Of a stretch of 38,257 nucleotides of DNA, positions 14,166 through 23,709 are shown one piece after another. Both the position numbers and the translations under genes were made by a program. Source of the stretch: Lobulomyces angularis (taxonomy: Eukaryota > Chytridiomycota > Chytridiomycetes > Lobulomycetales > Lobulomycetaceae); the NCBI GenBank assembly GCA_027604685.1, contig JADHYX010000164.1:8321-46577 (forward strand), read 5' to 3'. The notes beneath the pieces are model-generated. The model did not search any database. It saw only the letters and a list, made by a program, of their open reading frames with translations, and was not told the origin of the DNA. Position 1 is the stretch's first letter. Each line of letters opens with the position of its first letter.

Positions 14166-14748
14166 TCAATATTTATAAAAAATTTCACTATACTTTAAAC
14201 CAGATATTGTATAGCAATTATATAATGCAACACAAATCAAACTCAATTTCGCAACATCCAAAATTAACACACCAAATAATCTTCCACTAGCTCCAGACTT
14301 TTTGTATCCTCTACCATAAAAGTATCTACCAATTACGTATGCAAAGTTCAATTGTGCGCTTAAAATTGGAAACTTTAAACTTGATATCAAGGTTACGATA
14401 GTTATCAAACTTAAATCCTCCAAGTAACTAAAAAAAAAAAAAACTGAATGGGTGATTGAAAATATTCAATTTACTTGTAATGAACCCTTTGATAATTGTT
14501 AAATTCCTCCCAGTCTTTCTCCTTCAATTTCATGGCATGAATTCCACATCCCATATCTGGATATTTTACACCATGTTTTCTAAGTGAAATAAAACAATGA
14601 TTAGATTTTAAAATAAATTAAAAAATTCATACTTTCTTTGACCTGCAACCGATATTCCAGCGATCATACACTGAAGTTGAGTTAGAACAATTGTGAAGAG
14701 AACGTATCCATATGAAGAGTCAAAAGTAATAGTAGTAAATGTAGACAT
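14166..14748 (-). CDS. MAPEG-family membrane protein, MGST3-like
   Basis: MAPEG proteins are four-helix membrane enzymes, including microsomal glutathione S-transferases and LTC4 synthase. Exons 14633-14748, 14475-14579 and 14166-14427 give 160 residues, close to MGST3 (about 150). An N-terminal helix (YGYVLFTIVLTQLQCMI) is followed by KHGVKYPDMG, matching the KYKVEYP segment of MGST3. FNNYQRVHYNYLED then matches the family FNxxQRxHxNxLE signature involved in glutathione binding, and AYVIGRYFYGRGYKKSG matches AWIVGRVLYAYGYYTG. Glutathione peroxidase or transferase activity toward lipid hydroperoxides is therefore plausible. Its location should be ER or outer mitochondrial membrane. The two MAPEG genes at 27.6-29.5 kb are of a different subgroup. 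Confidence 0.88.
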
Positions 14749-15391
14749 ATTTTATTTTTTTTATTTTTAAGAGGTGAACTTGACAGCTGCGACTTCTCAG
14801 ATTCTTAAATACTTTTTTTTTTTCCATGTGTCACAATGGGAGTTTTTCCACCCCCGAAAGATTATAAATGAAAATTAAATTACAATAATAACAAATGATA
14901 GTTAATAATGACAACGATAGTTAAAACGACAATGACAGTTAAAGTAAGGATAGTTAATAATAATATGCATAGTTAATAATAATATGCATAGTTAATGGCA
15001 ATATGCCTAATTGATGAATATAACTCATTTAGTTACAATAATATGCATAGTTAATTATAATTTGCCAAATTAAAAATTCTGATAATTCAATAAAATATGC
15101 GATAGACTGTTTAAGTGGTTGGTAAATGGTAATAATGCAACTGATATTAATATCAACAAACTGTTCAAAGTAATTCAAAGGTACAACAACTGAATCAAGA
15201 ATTAAATTGTAACTGTCTATGTCAGTAATTAATAATATTATGCAGTAGACTGTTTTCATATAGTAAAATGGACAATTTGACAGCAGTACATAGATATCAT
15301 TAATTAATAGATGTAAACGGTTTTTCTTAATAAATTTAAACTCCGAAAAGCTGCAAAATAATTTGGTGTTTTTGAATACTTAGAGATATAA
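14749..15391. other. Divergent intergenic region with degenerate repeats
   Basis: This separates the divergent MGST3-like and TEX47-like genes and should contain both promoters. Its middle (about 14880-15070) is built from degenerate AGTTAA/ATAATATGCAT units, including a clean 19-bp tandem repeat annotated separately. An open frame on the minus strand at 15029-15259 has no recognisable protein character. Confidence 0.55.
14951..15007. repeat. 19-bp tandem repeat, 3 units
   Basis: TAGTTAATAATAATATGCA occurs twice exactly (14951-14969 and 14970-14988). A third copy diverges at three or four positions (14989-15007). Degenerate copies continue to about 15065, and related GATAGTTAA/GACAGTTAA motifs precede the array from about 14896. 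Confidence 0.85.
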
Positions 15392-16584
15392 ATGGAAGAA
15401 AATGATAAAATAAGTGATGACCAAAAAAGAATTTCACTTCTAGATGTGGTCAGAGATAATTTACAAAGACAAGAAAAGGTTTATAACCGATGATTTATAA
15501 TTAATAAAAAATTTTTTTTAGACTCAAATAATATATAGAGTGATTGTTTGTGGTGAAATAGTCAGGAATCAATTAGTTAACCAGACTACACAAAACTTTC
15601 AAAACGATGTCGGGTAATAAAATAATAAGCAATATTTGTAACATATTTATCAAAAATAAACACAATAAAAATAGAGTACATCATCAAAAATTTTTTAAGC
15701 AATTTCAAGTTGAAAACGAAATGATAACAGGACTTTTAATACTACATACTAGTTCTTGGATACACATTTTGGAGGTAAATTGAAAAAAACTACAAATGGA
15801 ATTTTTTTCATTATTAAAAAATTTCAGGCTTCACAACCAGTTGCCATTTCGTATTTAAAAGAATTAGACTCTAATAATTCGAAAGCTTTAGTGAAAAGTA
15901 TAAAAGTTTTACTATTGCAAGAAGGTTTTCCGAAAATTTCCTTTTTTTTTGTTATTAAGCTATTAAAAACTTGATTTTTTGTAGATATCAGAGAGAGATG
16001 TTACCCTTATTGGTATAACTTTCCTTAATCCTTATAGATTATTAACTTAAAATAATTAAAGGGCATCACGCTCCATTGACTTTAACTTAGGTGAAGGGGA
16101 CAAGGAATTTGATGATAATAGATTACAAGGAGATGAATTGGTTAAAACGGTAATAATATGATAATTATATTTAACCATAAAAATAAACTTAAATGGAATC
16201 TTTTTTATTAATTTTTTTTTTTGAAACTTGTTTAGGTGACTGATTTAAGTGTTACAATGTTAAAACTGGGCACCAATTTGTCGAATTTAGCAAAAGTAAT
16301 CATTTTCATTTCTATTTTTATTTTTTAATTTAAACATTATTTTTAGGACCTAATTAAACCGGCATTGGATGATTTAGCTGAAAAATATAGACATGTAGAA
16401 TATATTTTTTAAAACATTAATATTTTTTTTGTAGATGATTCCCTTTCCAGAATTAATCACAGCGTTGTCAAACTGTGATTCAATAATAAATTTGGAAGAT
16501 TGGCTGGAAACATTTCAGGGTCATATCAGCTGGGTATCAGAATCTGAGATTGTGTGGCCTGCACAAAAATTGCTAGTAGTGTAG
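15392..16584 (+). CDS. TEX47-like protein (BLUF-like fold, testis/cilium-associated family)
   Basis: Nine exons join in frame: 15392-15478, 15522-15613, 15675-15774, 15828-15924, 15985-16012 (28 nt), 16062-16149, 16236-16295, 16347-16394 and 16435-16584. They give 249 residues, near the ~250 of animal TEX47. The resemblance I see is a chain of features: RVIVCGEIVRNQ near residue 35, then KFFKQF, ENEMITGLLILHTSSWIHIL, a helix and KALVKSIKVLLLQ. DIRERCYPYW follows, matching the family pattern of a strand followed by DIPxRxxxxW. This is an ordinary ferredoxin-like BLUF fold without evident flavin-photochemistry residues. TEX47 is expressed in mammalian testis and its molecular role is unclear. 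The call rests on motif order recalled from the family, not a search. The gene lies between MGST3-like and STMND1-like genes. Confidence 0.6.
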
Positions 16585-17001
16585 TTAAAAGTTTTATTGC
16601 TGTAAAAGAAATTTTTTACGTAGTTTCTGGTGATGATTGTGAAGTTATGAAAAATTAGTATAATATTATTCGTGAAATGGAAATAAATGGATTAGATTAG
16701 AATTGATGATAGTATTGCTAAATATTAAGATCCTTTTGAAAGCAACAAATTTAATAGGGAATTTGTTAGCATTCCTACGCGACACATTTTTAGAAGGCTC
16801 TTATGATTTGCTCTTATGATTTGATCATAAAGTCCTCGCCATTTAATTTAATGTTAATCCTTATACAAGTTTCAATTTTATAAAAAAAAACACGAAAAAA
16901 TTTTTAAACTCAACTTCAAAAAAAATAAAAAAAAAATAAAATAAACTTTACACAAAATTTTTTAAATAGTACAATTCAAGTAAAAAAATCTATAATAAAA
17001 A
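16585..17001. other. Intergenic region between TEX47-like and STMND1-like genes
   Basis: It holds a 13-bp tandem duplication (GCTCTTATGATTT at 16797-16809 and 16810-16822) overlapping a short palindrome TTATGATTTGATCATAA (about 16814-16830). The AT-rich run just before 17002 is the likely promoter and leader of the STMND1-like gene. No gene seen. Confidence 0.5.
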
Positions 17002-18292
17002 ATGGGTTGTGGTGCTTCTCAATTAGTTGCTGAAGAACCAGTAAATACCACGACAGCTTCAACTGTTTCAATTCCAGTTGCGAACAGTTCCTCACCAATT
17101 CAAACTGCTACAACCACTCCTAACCCACAAGTGGACAGAAATATTACAAAGGTTAACAATAGCAACAAAACTACAATAAAAAAATGCAACTCAGTTTCAG
17201 GTGAAGAAAATCCTAATGCAAATGTTGATGTAGATAAAAACACAAATGATATTAACTTTAACAAGATTGTGAATGATGTAACAGTAGACTTTAAAAATGA
17301 TAAATTTTTAAGAGAAAACATTAAAGAGGACAGTTGCTTAACGATTATTGCTCCCAGTGCAGAAGATTTTATAATTAAAGGTGAGAGATTCAGTTACCTT
17401 TATGTCAAATTTTTTTATTTTTTTTCATAAAGACTATGCTAATGAGTCTTCAATTTTCTTATCAAAAGCTGTGGATAGTATAGGATTCAATCCTGTTGTA
17501 GTAACCTCATGTAAAAAAAAATAATGAATTTTTGTTGTTTAGAAATTTTTCTATTTTTTAGGTAATAAAGTCACTATCCCACTAAAACCGATTGCCTTCG
17601 AAATTCCTTTAGATAATAAAGGAAAAAATCTGCAAAGAGCGCGTCCTCCCACTAGGATGTTATTACCGCAATTGGGATTGCCAGTTAAAACTACAGCAAA
17701 TAGTAAAAATAGCAAGAATGCGCATCTAAAAGTAGATTTATACCTTAATAAGCTCTTGGTAATACATACCGGAACAAATTATAAATAATATAAATTGTTC
17801 ATTTTTAAGGATGATAGTTTCGACAAGCCAAATCCATTTCAACCTTTTGTCAGCAAAGCATCCTCATTGGGATTAAACGGAAAATTTGAAAAATATCATG
17901 AAAGCTCTTCTTTAGAATTGAGAAAAAAATTGTTGGAAAAAGAAGCACAAGCAGCTAAGAATCGTCAGAAAGAAATCGAAAAGTTACAATCCAAATTAGC
18001 CAGACAAGAGCAACACGCTAAACTAATTAGGGAAAGAAAAAAGTTGCTAAAACTCAACGGAGTCGAAAATTCGGTGAACAATGAAGAAGAAAATATTGTG
18101 ACAAATTTAGAAAAACGTGGAGGTGCCGGATTTAGATCTTCAAAAACAATAATTTCGAATAATGCAATCAAGATGAATTCAAGTGGAAAGGAAGTTATAA
18201 ACGACAATGATTCAGGTGTTGGAAGCAGAACTGGTTCTGGTAGGAGTGACTCTAGACCGCATACTAGCGTTTTAGATGTAGTTGCAATTTGA
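17002..18292 (+). CDS. STMND1-like stathmin-domain protein with N-myristoylation/palmitoylation signal
   Basis: Exons 17002-17380, 17433-17510, 17562-17758 and 17810-18292 give 378 residues. The N-terminus MGCGASQ matches the MGCGPS of animal STMND1 and is a strong Gly2 myristoylation plus Cys3 palmitoylation signal. A Thr/Ser/Asn-rich linker follows. Around residues 160-185 FEIPLDNKGK then RARPPTRMLLPQLG parallels the STMND1 segment before its stathmin domain. From about residue 243 comes a charged helix, ELRKKLLEKEAQAAKNRQKE and onward to ERKKLLK, resembling the tubulin-binding stathmin helix. The tail is Ser/Gly-rich. Stathmins bind tubulin dimers, and STMND1 has been linked to motile cilia. 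The alternative is an unrelated acylated coiled-coil protein. The ATG at 17002 is fixed by the acylation motif. Confidence 0.62.
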
Positions 18293-18657
18293 TTGCAGGG
18301 ACATAAAAAAAAAATTTCAATAGTGCTATAGACTAGAATAAAAATTTTTTCGATACAGGTATCTTTCCGTTTTGCACATTTCTATTAGAATTTAACGCTT
18401 GCTAGCCAATAATATTTTCATAAGTAAAGGCTGAGCATGAAAACTTCAAAAAAAATTTCCCACATAATTAAATTCCTTTTACAATTATACACATTTATTG
18501 TAAAATAAACAATAACACTAATATGAATGTTTTTTTAATTATTTTTGATAACAAAATATTAAATCTTGTATTTGATGGCAATTAATATATATGTTGTTGA
18601 TCAAACTGCACTTTATTAATTTTTCTTTAAAAAAAAAAAATTTAATTGATGAACTCT
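18293..18657. other. Convergent intergenic region
   Basis: Shared 3' flank of the STMND1-like gene (+) and the orphan membrane protein (-). AT-rich with several AATAAA-like strings. No gene seen. Confidence 0.45.
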
Positions 18658-19800
18658 TTAATCCCCAAAAGATTTCGTTTTTATAGCATTAACACCAGAT
18701 GCTCCAGTATCGGCAACAGGACCTGAAAATTCATTTTGAAAATCTTCCTTTTTATAAGCTGTGAGTTTTGAAAACATTATGTCTAGAAACAAAAACAAAC
18801 TTCTGTAGTTTGGTTAAACATTTAACAAAAAAGTATACATATGTTTTAATTTTTTAATGTTTTACTTGCCTTGAATTATCTAAATTATCAAAGACCCAAA
18901 ACCAAACCAATGTGTAGTAATTTGTTTTCGCAAAAAGAAAACCAATCACACACCCTTTATGTAAAAAAACATTAACTTAGTATAAAAAAAAAAATACCCA
19001 GATCGATGAATTGAATAAACACACTTCTCATAGCTTGCAGTTGCAAAATGCAAAAAACTTTGGAGTGCTTCCTATCCAGCTGTCTCAACGTTTTTACAAT
19101 ATGAAATAAACAAACTATGGCCTGCAACAGTCCACTGCCAAATACATAAAAAGGTTAAAACGTTTATTGTTAATGAACAAGGTCTCATATTCACCTAATG
19201 CTAACTAAAGCCATTCCAAGTCTTATTTCACTTGCCTCCAGTATTTGAAAATATAAAACATCATAGATTCTACCGCCTAAAACACCAATTGCACTAAGCA
19301 CTGTTACCACGAGTAAGGATTTGTTAAAAACTTGCTGCTTACTATTTAAACCATTTACAATTTTAAAATTCACAACAAGTTCCAGAATTCTCATTATCGC
19401 CGCAGATATTGCTTGCATTAACCATACCATTTTTGTTTCTATGGTAGGGTATAAAACTTGTAAATAAAATGCCACAAATGAGAAGATATTATGGAATATG
19501 GCACTAAAAGCAATTAGATTCATTTATTATTTCAAAAAAAATTAATTTAATTAACTCACATAATAGCACTATAAAGTAAGATTTTGCATAGAACATTTGG
19601 CCTTAACATATAATAACCATAGGGAATTATCACGATTTCTAAAATGAAATGTTTTTAAAACATTACTGCTGACCATTCGAAATGGTTTAATATCCTTTTA
19701 TTTTTTTACCTAAGAGTTTTGTTACTTCCCATCCCAAATTAATTTGATGCCATATTTCCTGAACTGCTCGGTCTTTTGTTATCGGATCCGAAGAATTCAT
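18658..19800 (-). CDS. Orphan multi-pass membrane protein
   Basis: I do not recognise this family. Exons 19710-19800, 19560-19638, 19195-19503, 18998-19134, 18870-18954 and 18658-18802 give 281 residues in one frame. About six or seven hydrophobic segments are visible, for example VIIPYGYYMLRPNVLCKILL, IFHNIFSFVAFYLQVLY, SLLVVTVLSAIGVLGG, SGLLQAIVCLFHIVKTL, GCVIGFLFAKTNYYTLVWFW and SLFLFLDIMF. A hydrophilic tail (KKEDFQNEFSGPVADTGASG) ends KSFGD. The last intron (18803-18869) uses a GC donor. A plain GT-AG reading of that junction gives a premature stop, whereas AAG|GCAAGT to CAG keeps the frame. It is transcribed divergently from the KIF6-type kinesin across about 430 bp. Confidence 0.7.
18803..18869 (-). 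other. GC-AG intron in orphan membrane gene
   Basis: On the minus strand the exon ends AATTCAAG and the intron begins GCAAGTAAAAC, a textbook strong GC donor (AG|GCAAGT). The acceptor is CAAACTACAG. It is the only intron in the window for which I needed a non-GT donor. Confidence 0.7.
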
Positions 19801-20228
19801 TTTTTTTTTGTAGTTGTGTAAACGATTTAATTACTTTTCTATAATCTCCTTATTAATGTAATCAGGTATTTTGATTGGCTATCTATTAAAATGGAACAGT
19901 TCACACTTCAGTTTTTTAAGATTTTCTATTTATCACAATTTTTTTGTAATTAATGGATATATTGTTAGTTTGCACAGGTATTTAAAATTAAATCACAAAA
20001 TGAAATTAACTTTATTATAGTTTTTAAGAGGAGAGAAATAAACTTAAAAAATTTTATTTCTTCTCAAAATATATTTTAAATTGGAAATTTTTTAATCAAA
20101 GTTATAAAGTATTATTATAGTTGTTTAATTGAATTATAGCTGTGTAGTTGATATATTTATATTATTTTGGAGTTTCACACAATAAAAAAAATCGGAGTTT
20201 AAAAAGAAAAAAAATTAGCTTTGAAGTA
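19801..20228. promoter_or_regulatory. Shared divergent promoter region: orphan membrane gene / KIF6
   Basis: These 428 bp separate the divergent starts of the orphan membrane protein and the KIF6-type kinesin. They must carry both promoters. Sequence is AT-rich, and no known motif is recognised with confidence. Confidence 0.5.
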
Positions 20229-23200
20229 ATGATCCAAAGCAAAGAAAGTTCCATAGATAACACCGAAACAGATATTGATGACGATAACTCTTCATCTTCC
20301 TCGTCAGTAAATTCTACCATTAAAATATATGCACGTATTAGACCCCCTAGAGCGGGAAAGTTGCTAAAGGAAAAACCAACTAGAACTTATGAAATAAATA
20401 CATCTTCACCAATTCCTCTAATTACATTCAAAGTACCAAAAGATGAAAGTCAAGGCTTAATCAACAACCAAAAAGAAAATCATGACTTTAAGTTTGAACG
20501 CATTTTTGAATCTGATACAAAACAAGAAGAAATATTCGATGTAGTAGCTAAAGATGTAGTAACCAGGTAGAATTATAATTTTCTACTTACATAAAAACAA
20601 AAATCTTCTTTTTTTTTACTAAAAATTATTTTTAGTGTTTTAGATGGGTATAACGGAACCATTTTTGCCTATGGTCAAACTGGTAGTGGTAAAACTTTTA
20701 CTATCACAGGTATTTATTAAGGATCTGAAATTTTTGGTTAAATTTGTTTCAAATCTTTTTTTTTAGGTGGTGCTGAAAAATATTCTGATAGAGGATTAAT
20801 TCCTCGTACTATTCAGTATATGTTTAAAGAAATTCAAAATGTATTCAAAATATTAATATTCCAATAAACTTTTAAAAAAAACTTTAACTAAAAAATTTTT
20901 TTTTAGCGACCATCATATACTTATGAATTCAAAATTTCGTACTTGGAAATATATAATGAAGCGGGTTATGATTTACTTGATACTAATCGTGATCCAAAAA
21001 AATTAGAAGACTTGACGTAAAAAATTTTACTCTGTATCATTAATATTGACAAATTTTTATATAGTAAGGTGACACTGTTAGTAGATAGTGATGAACGAAT
21101 ACATCTGAGAAATTTATCTGTATGTCCTGCGGCTAATGAGGAGGAGGCTTTGAACTTACTTTTTGTTGGTGATACTAATAAAATGATTGCTGAAACACCT
21201 AGCAATCCGCAATCTTCTCGTTCACATTGCATATTTATAATTTCGTGTCAAAGCAAAAAGGAAGGTGATGCTACAATAAGAAAAAGTAAACTTCATTTAG
21301 TTGATTTGGCAGGGTGAATTCTTAAAAAATACGTTATTTTTTATTAATTAATAATTGGTAAATAGGTCAGAAAGAGTTAGTAAAACTCAAATTAATGGCA
21401 GTTTGCTCACAGAGGCAAGGTGTATTAACTTAAGTTTACATTTTTTGGAGCAGGTAAAATATGTGGTTCGAATTTGCTAATATAAATTGAAGGTTATCAT
21501 TGCCCTTCACCAAAAAAGTTTAGGTTTAAGAGAGCACATACCGTACCGTAATAGTATGATGACGAGTGTATTGAAAGATTCCATTGGAGGAAACTGTAAA
21601 ACTACTATGATTGCCACTGCATCAGTGGAAGAAAGTTTAATTGATGTATGTTTTTTTTAATTCTGTTAAAAATAAATAATAAGTTGCTTATAGGAATCAA
21701 TTGCAACTTGTAGATTTGCGCAAAGAGTTGCGTTAATTTCAAACAAGGCTAAACTCAATGAAGAATTGGATCCCCAACTGTTAATTATAAAATTAAAAAA
21801 GGAAATTGTAAAGTTAAAGGCAGAAATTGCCATATTGCGAGGTGGAGAAAATGGCGGAGAAGAAGAGCTTCCAGACTATGAAGTAGAAAGGTAAAAAAAT
21901 TATTGAAAATTATTTTACCTTAGCTTAAATAGGGTTAAGAAGACTGTGGATGAATATATTCTAGAAAAATCCGAATCGGCTTCAATGACCTTTACTGATT
22001 TTAGGAAAATATCGTGTGCATATAGATTTTTAAAGGTATTCGCTATCGGAAGCATTCTATTATGTTCTTATTTTAATAACAAATATTTTTTAATATAGAA
22101 TTATATTTTACAAAAATCAAACAATGGCTCTATCACTTCCAGCGTTTTGTCAAATAATGAAACTTCCGTCAATAAAATTAATACAATAAACTTTAACGAA
22201 AAGGAATATATTGAAAAAATTGAGAAGTTAAAACATTTGGTGTCTCATAGAGATAATGAAATAAGTAAAATAAATTTTACAAAAAAAAAAAAGGAAAATT
22301 AAATGTGTATGTTCATTTTTTTTTACTGAAGATATTCTGGTCAGTATGATAAATAAAGAAAAATTGAATAAAAATAATGAAGGGATGAATCAGCATCAGG
22401 TGAATATTTTTTTTTTTACAATTTTCCTAAGGTTTTTTATTATCACTAGCCTCACATCCTAACACCATCAACATCTGAAACTTCATTAATTAAACAACCT
22501 TTGTCTTCAAAACCATCTACACCCACAAATTATTTACAAAACACCCACGAGGAGCAAGAAATTCGAAAAAAGGAAAATGCAAACAATTTAAATACTTCTT
22601 TGACAGCGGATAAGGCTAAAGCATTTGAAATATTTAAATCTGGGTAAATATAGATTTTTATTAATTTTTTCAAAATGTAATGCGTTTTAGATACCCTGCA
22701 GGTAGTTGGATTGATGGTCAAAAGTTACTTCTGAAGCAAAAATATGTAGAGGCTAAATCTTTAGGGGAAAAAGCCAATGCAATGAGAAACGAAATAAGTA
22801 AAAACGAAATTCTTAATTTCATTTTAATTAAATTTTAACTCAAATTGTATTCTCGAATAGAAATATTGAAAGGAAAACTGGCAGTTGAAGAATCCAACGA
22901 AGAAGAAAAAGAAGTGTTCAAGGATCAGATGACTAGTGTAGTGTCAAAGTAGGGTTATAAGTTGCAGTTATTAATAATTTTTTTTTTCTTTAGGTATAAA
23001 ATTTCATACCAGCAATTAAAGGATATGAAAATAGAAATTGAACATCTACATCACTTGCTAGATCAAGCAAGATTGAGGTTAACTAGAGATTTTGTAAGAT
23101 GCATCAATAAAAAACAAAAGTTAATTGAATTTTTATTAGGAACATTGGTTTCAATCCGTTTATATGCCAATTTCTGATGAAGATAATTTAAAAAAAAAAT

Positions 23201-23709
23201 TTGAAATTTTACAGGGCAGTTCTTCTCAACTAAGTAGAGAAGATTCTGGTAAAGAGCTGCAATCAGCGCAGATAAAACAACCTACGCATTTTAGTGGAAG
23301 TGGAAATAGCTTATATTTGGAAGAAAAACATAATTTGTCGCCTTCTTCACAAGGGTCAATTGCCAAAAGTATAAACTCATTGAGCGAAAATGCAGCAAGA
23401 AGTACATCTAGGCCAGGTTCAAGCGCTGGAAACCGAAATTTAATCGAAAAACAATTGTACTCTAGACCAAATTCCAGTTTTGGTGAAATAAATTCCAATA
23501 ATATTATATTAGAAAGGCAAAAATCAATATCAAATAACAAATATGGCTCTCAGAGCAATGTTGATACCAAAAATTTTGAAGAAAGTAAATTTTCTAATAG
23601 CAGACCTTCTAGTAGGTCTTCAGTTAGATCTATTCCTGCTAGAAATGTCACTGAGGATATTGAAGCATTTTACAAAGCTAGAGATGGAATGATGAAAAAT
23701 AAACATTAG
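20229..23709 (+). CDS. KIF6: Kinesin-9 family motor, KIF6-type
   Basis: Kinesin-9 motors act in motile cilia and flagella. Sixteen exons give 892 residues in one frame: 20229-20566, 20636-20709, 20767-20840, 20907-21016, 21065-21313, 21366-21453, 21493-21645, 21694-21890, 21933-22035, 22099-22264, 22332-22399, 22450-22643, 22691-22797, 22861-22948, 22994-23093 and 23140-23709. The motor carries [21 protein letters not shown] (about residues 123-133), [26 protein letters not shown] (switch I) and LVDLAGSER (switch II, split by an intron). KIF6-specific stretches include [20 protein letters not shown] and VIIALHQK with [12 protein letters not shown]. The stalk has KAFEIFKSG and [19 protein letters not shown], as in KIF6. 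A Ser-rich tail ends [19 protein letters not shown], matching the animal KIF6 C-terminus. An in-frame ATG at 20148 would add 27 basic residues; 20229 is preferred. Confidence 0.95.

Noticed and set aside
15029..15259. 76-codon minus-strand open frame
   Set aside because: Overlaps the degenerate repeat region, has no protein-like features and no splice context.
17100..17321. Minus-strand frame opposite the STMND1-like N-terminus
   Set aside because: Shadow of a Thr/Asn-rich coding exon; no independent support.
21462..21474. GGTTCGAAT resembling a tRNA B-box
   Set aside because: It lies in a KIF6 intron, lacks the conserved trailing C and has no matching A-box or cloverleaf.
23093..23180. Apparent end of KIF6 (frame running to ...RLYANF and stop) and start of a separate Ser-rich gene at 23164
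   Set aside because: A 46-nt GT-AG intron (23094-23139) joins the two frames exactly. The joined sequence RDFEHWF and the C-terminal KAR motif match KIF6, so it is one gene.
23226..23540. 104-codon minus-strand frame opposite the KIF6 tail
   Set aside because: Shadow of the Ser-rich KIF6 exon.
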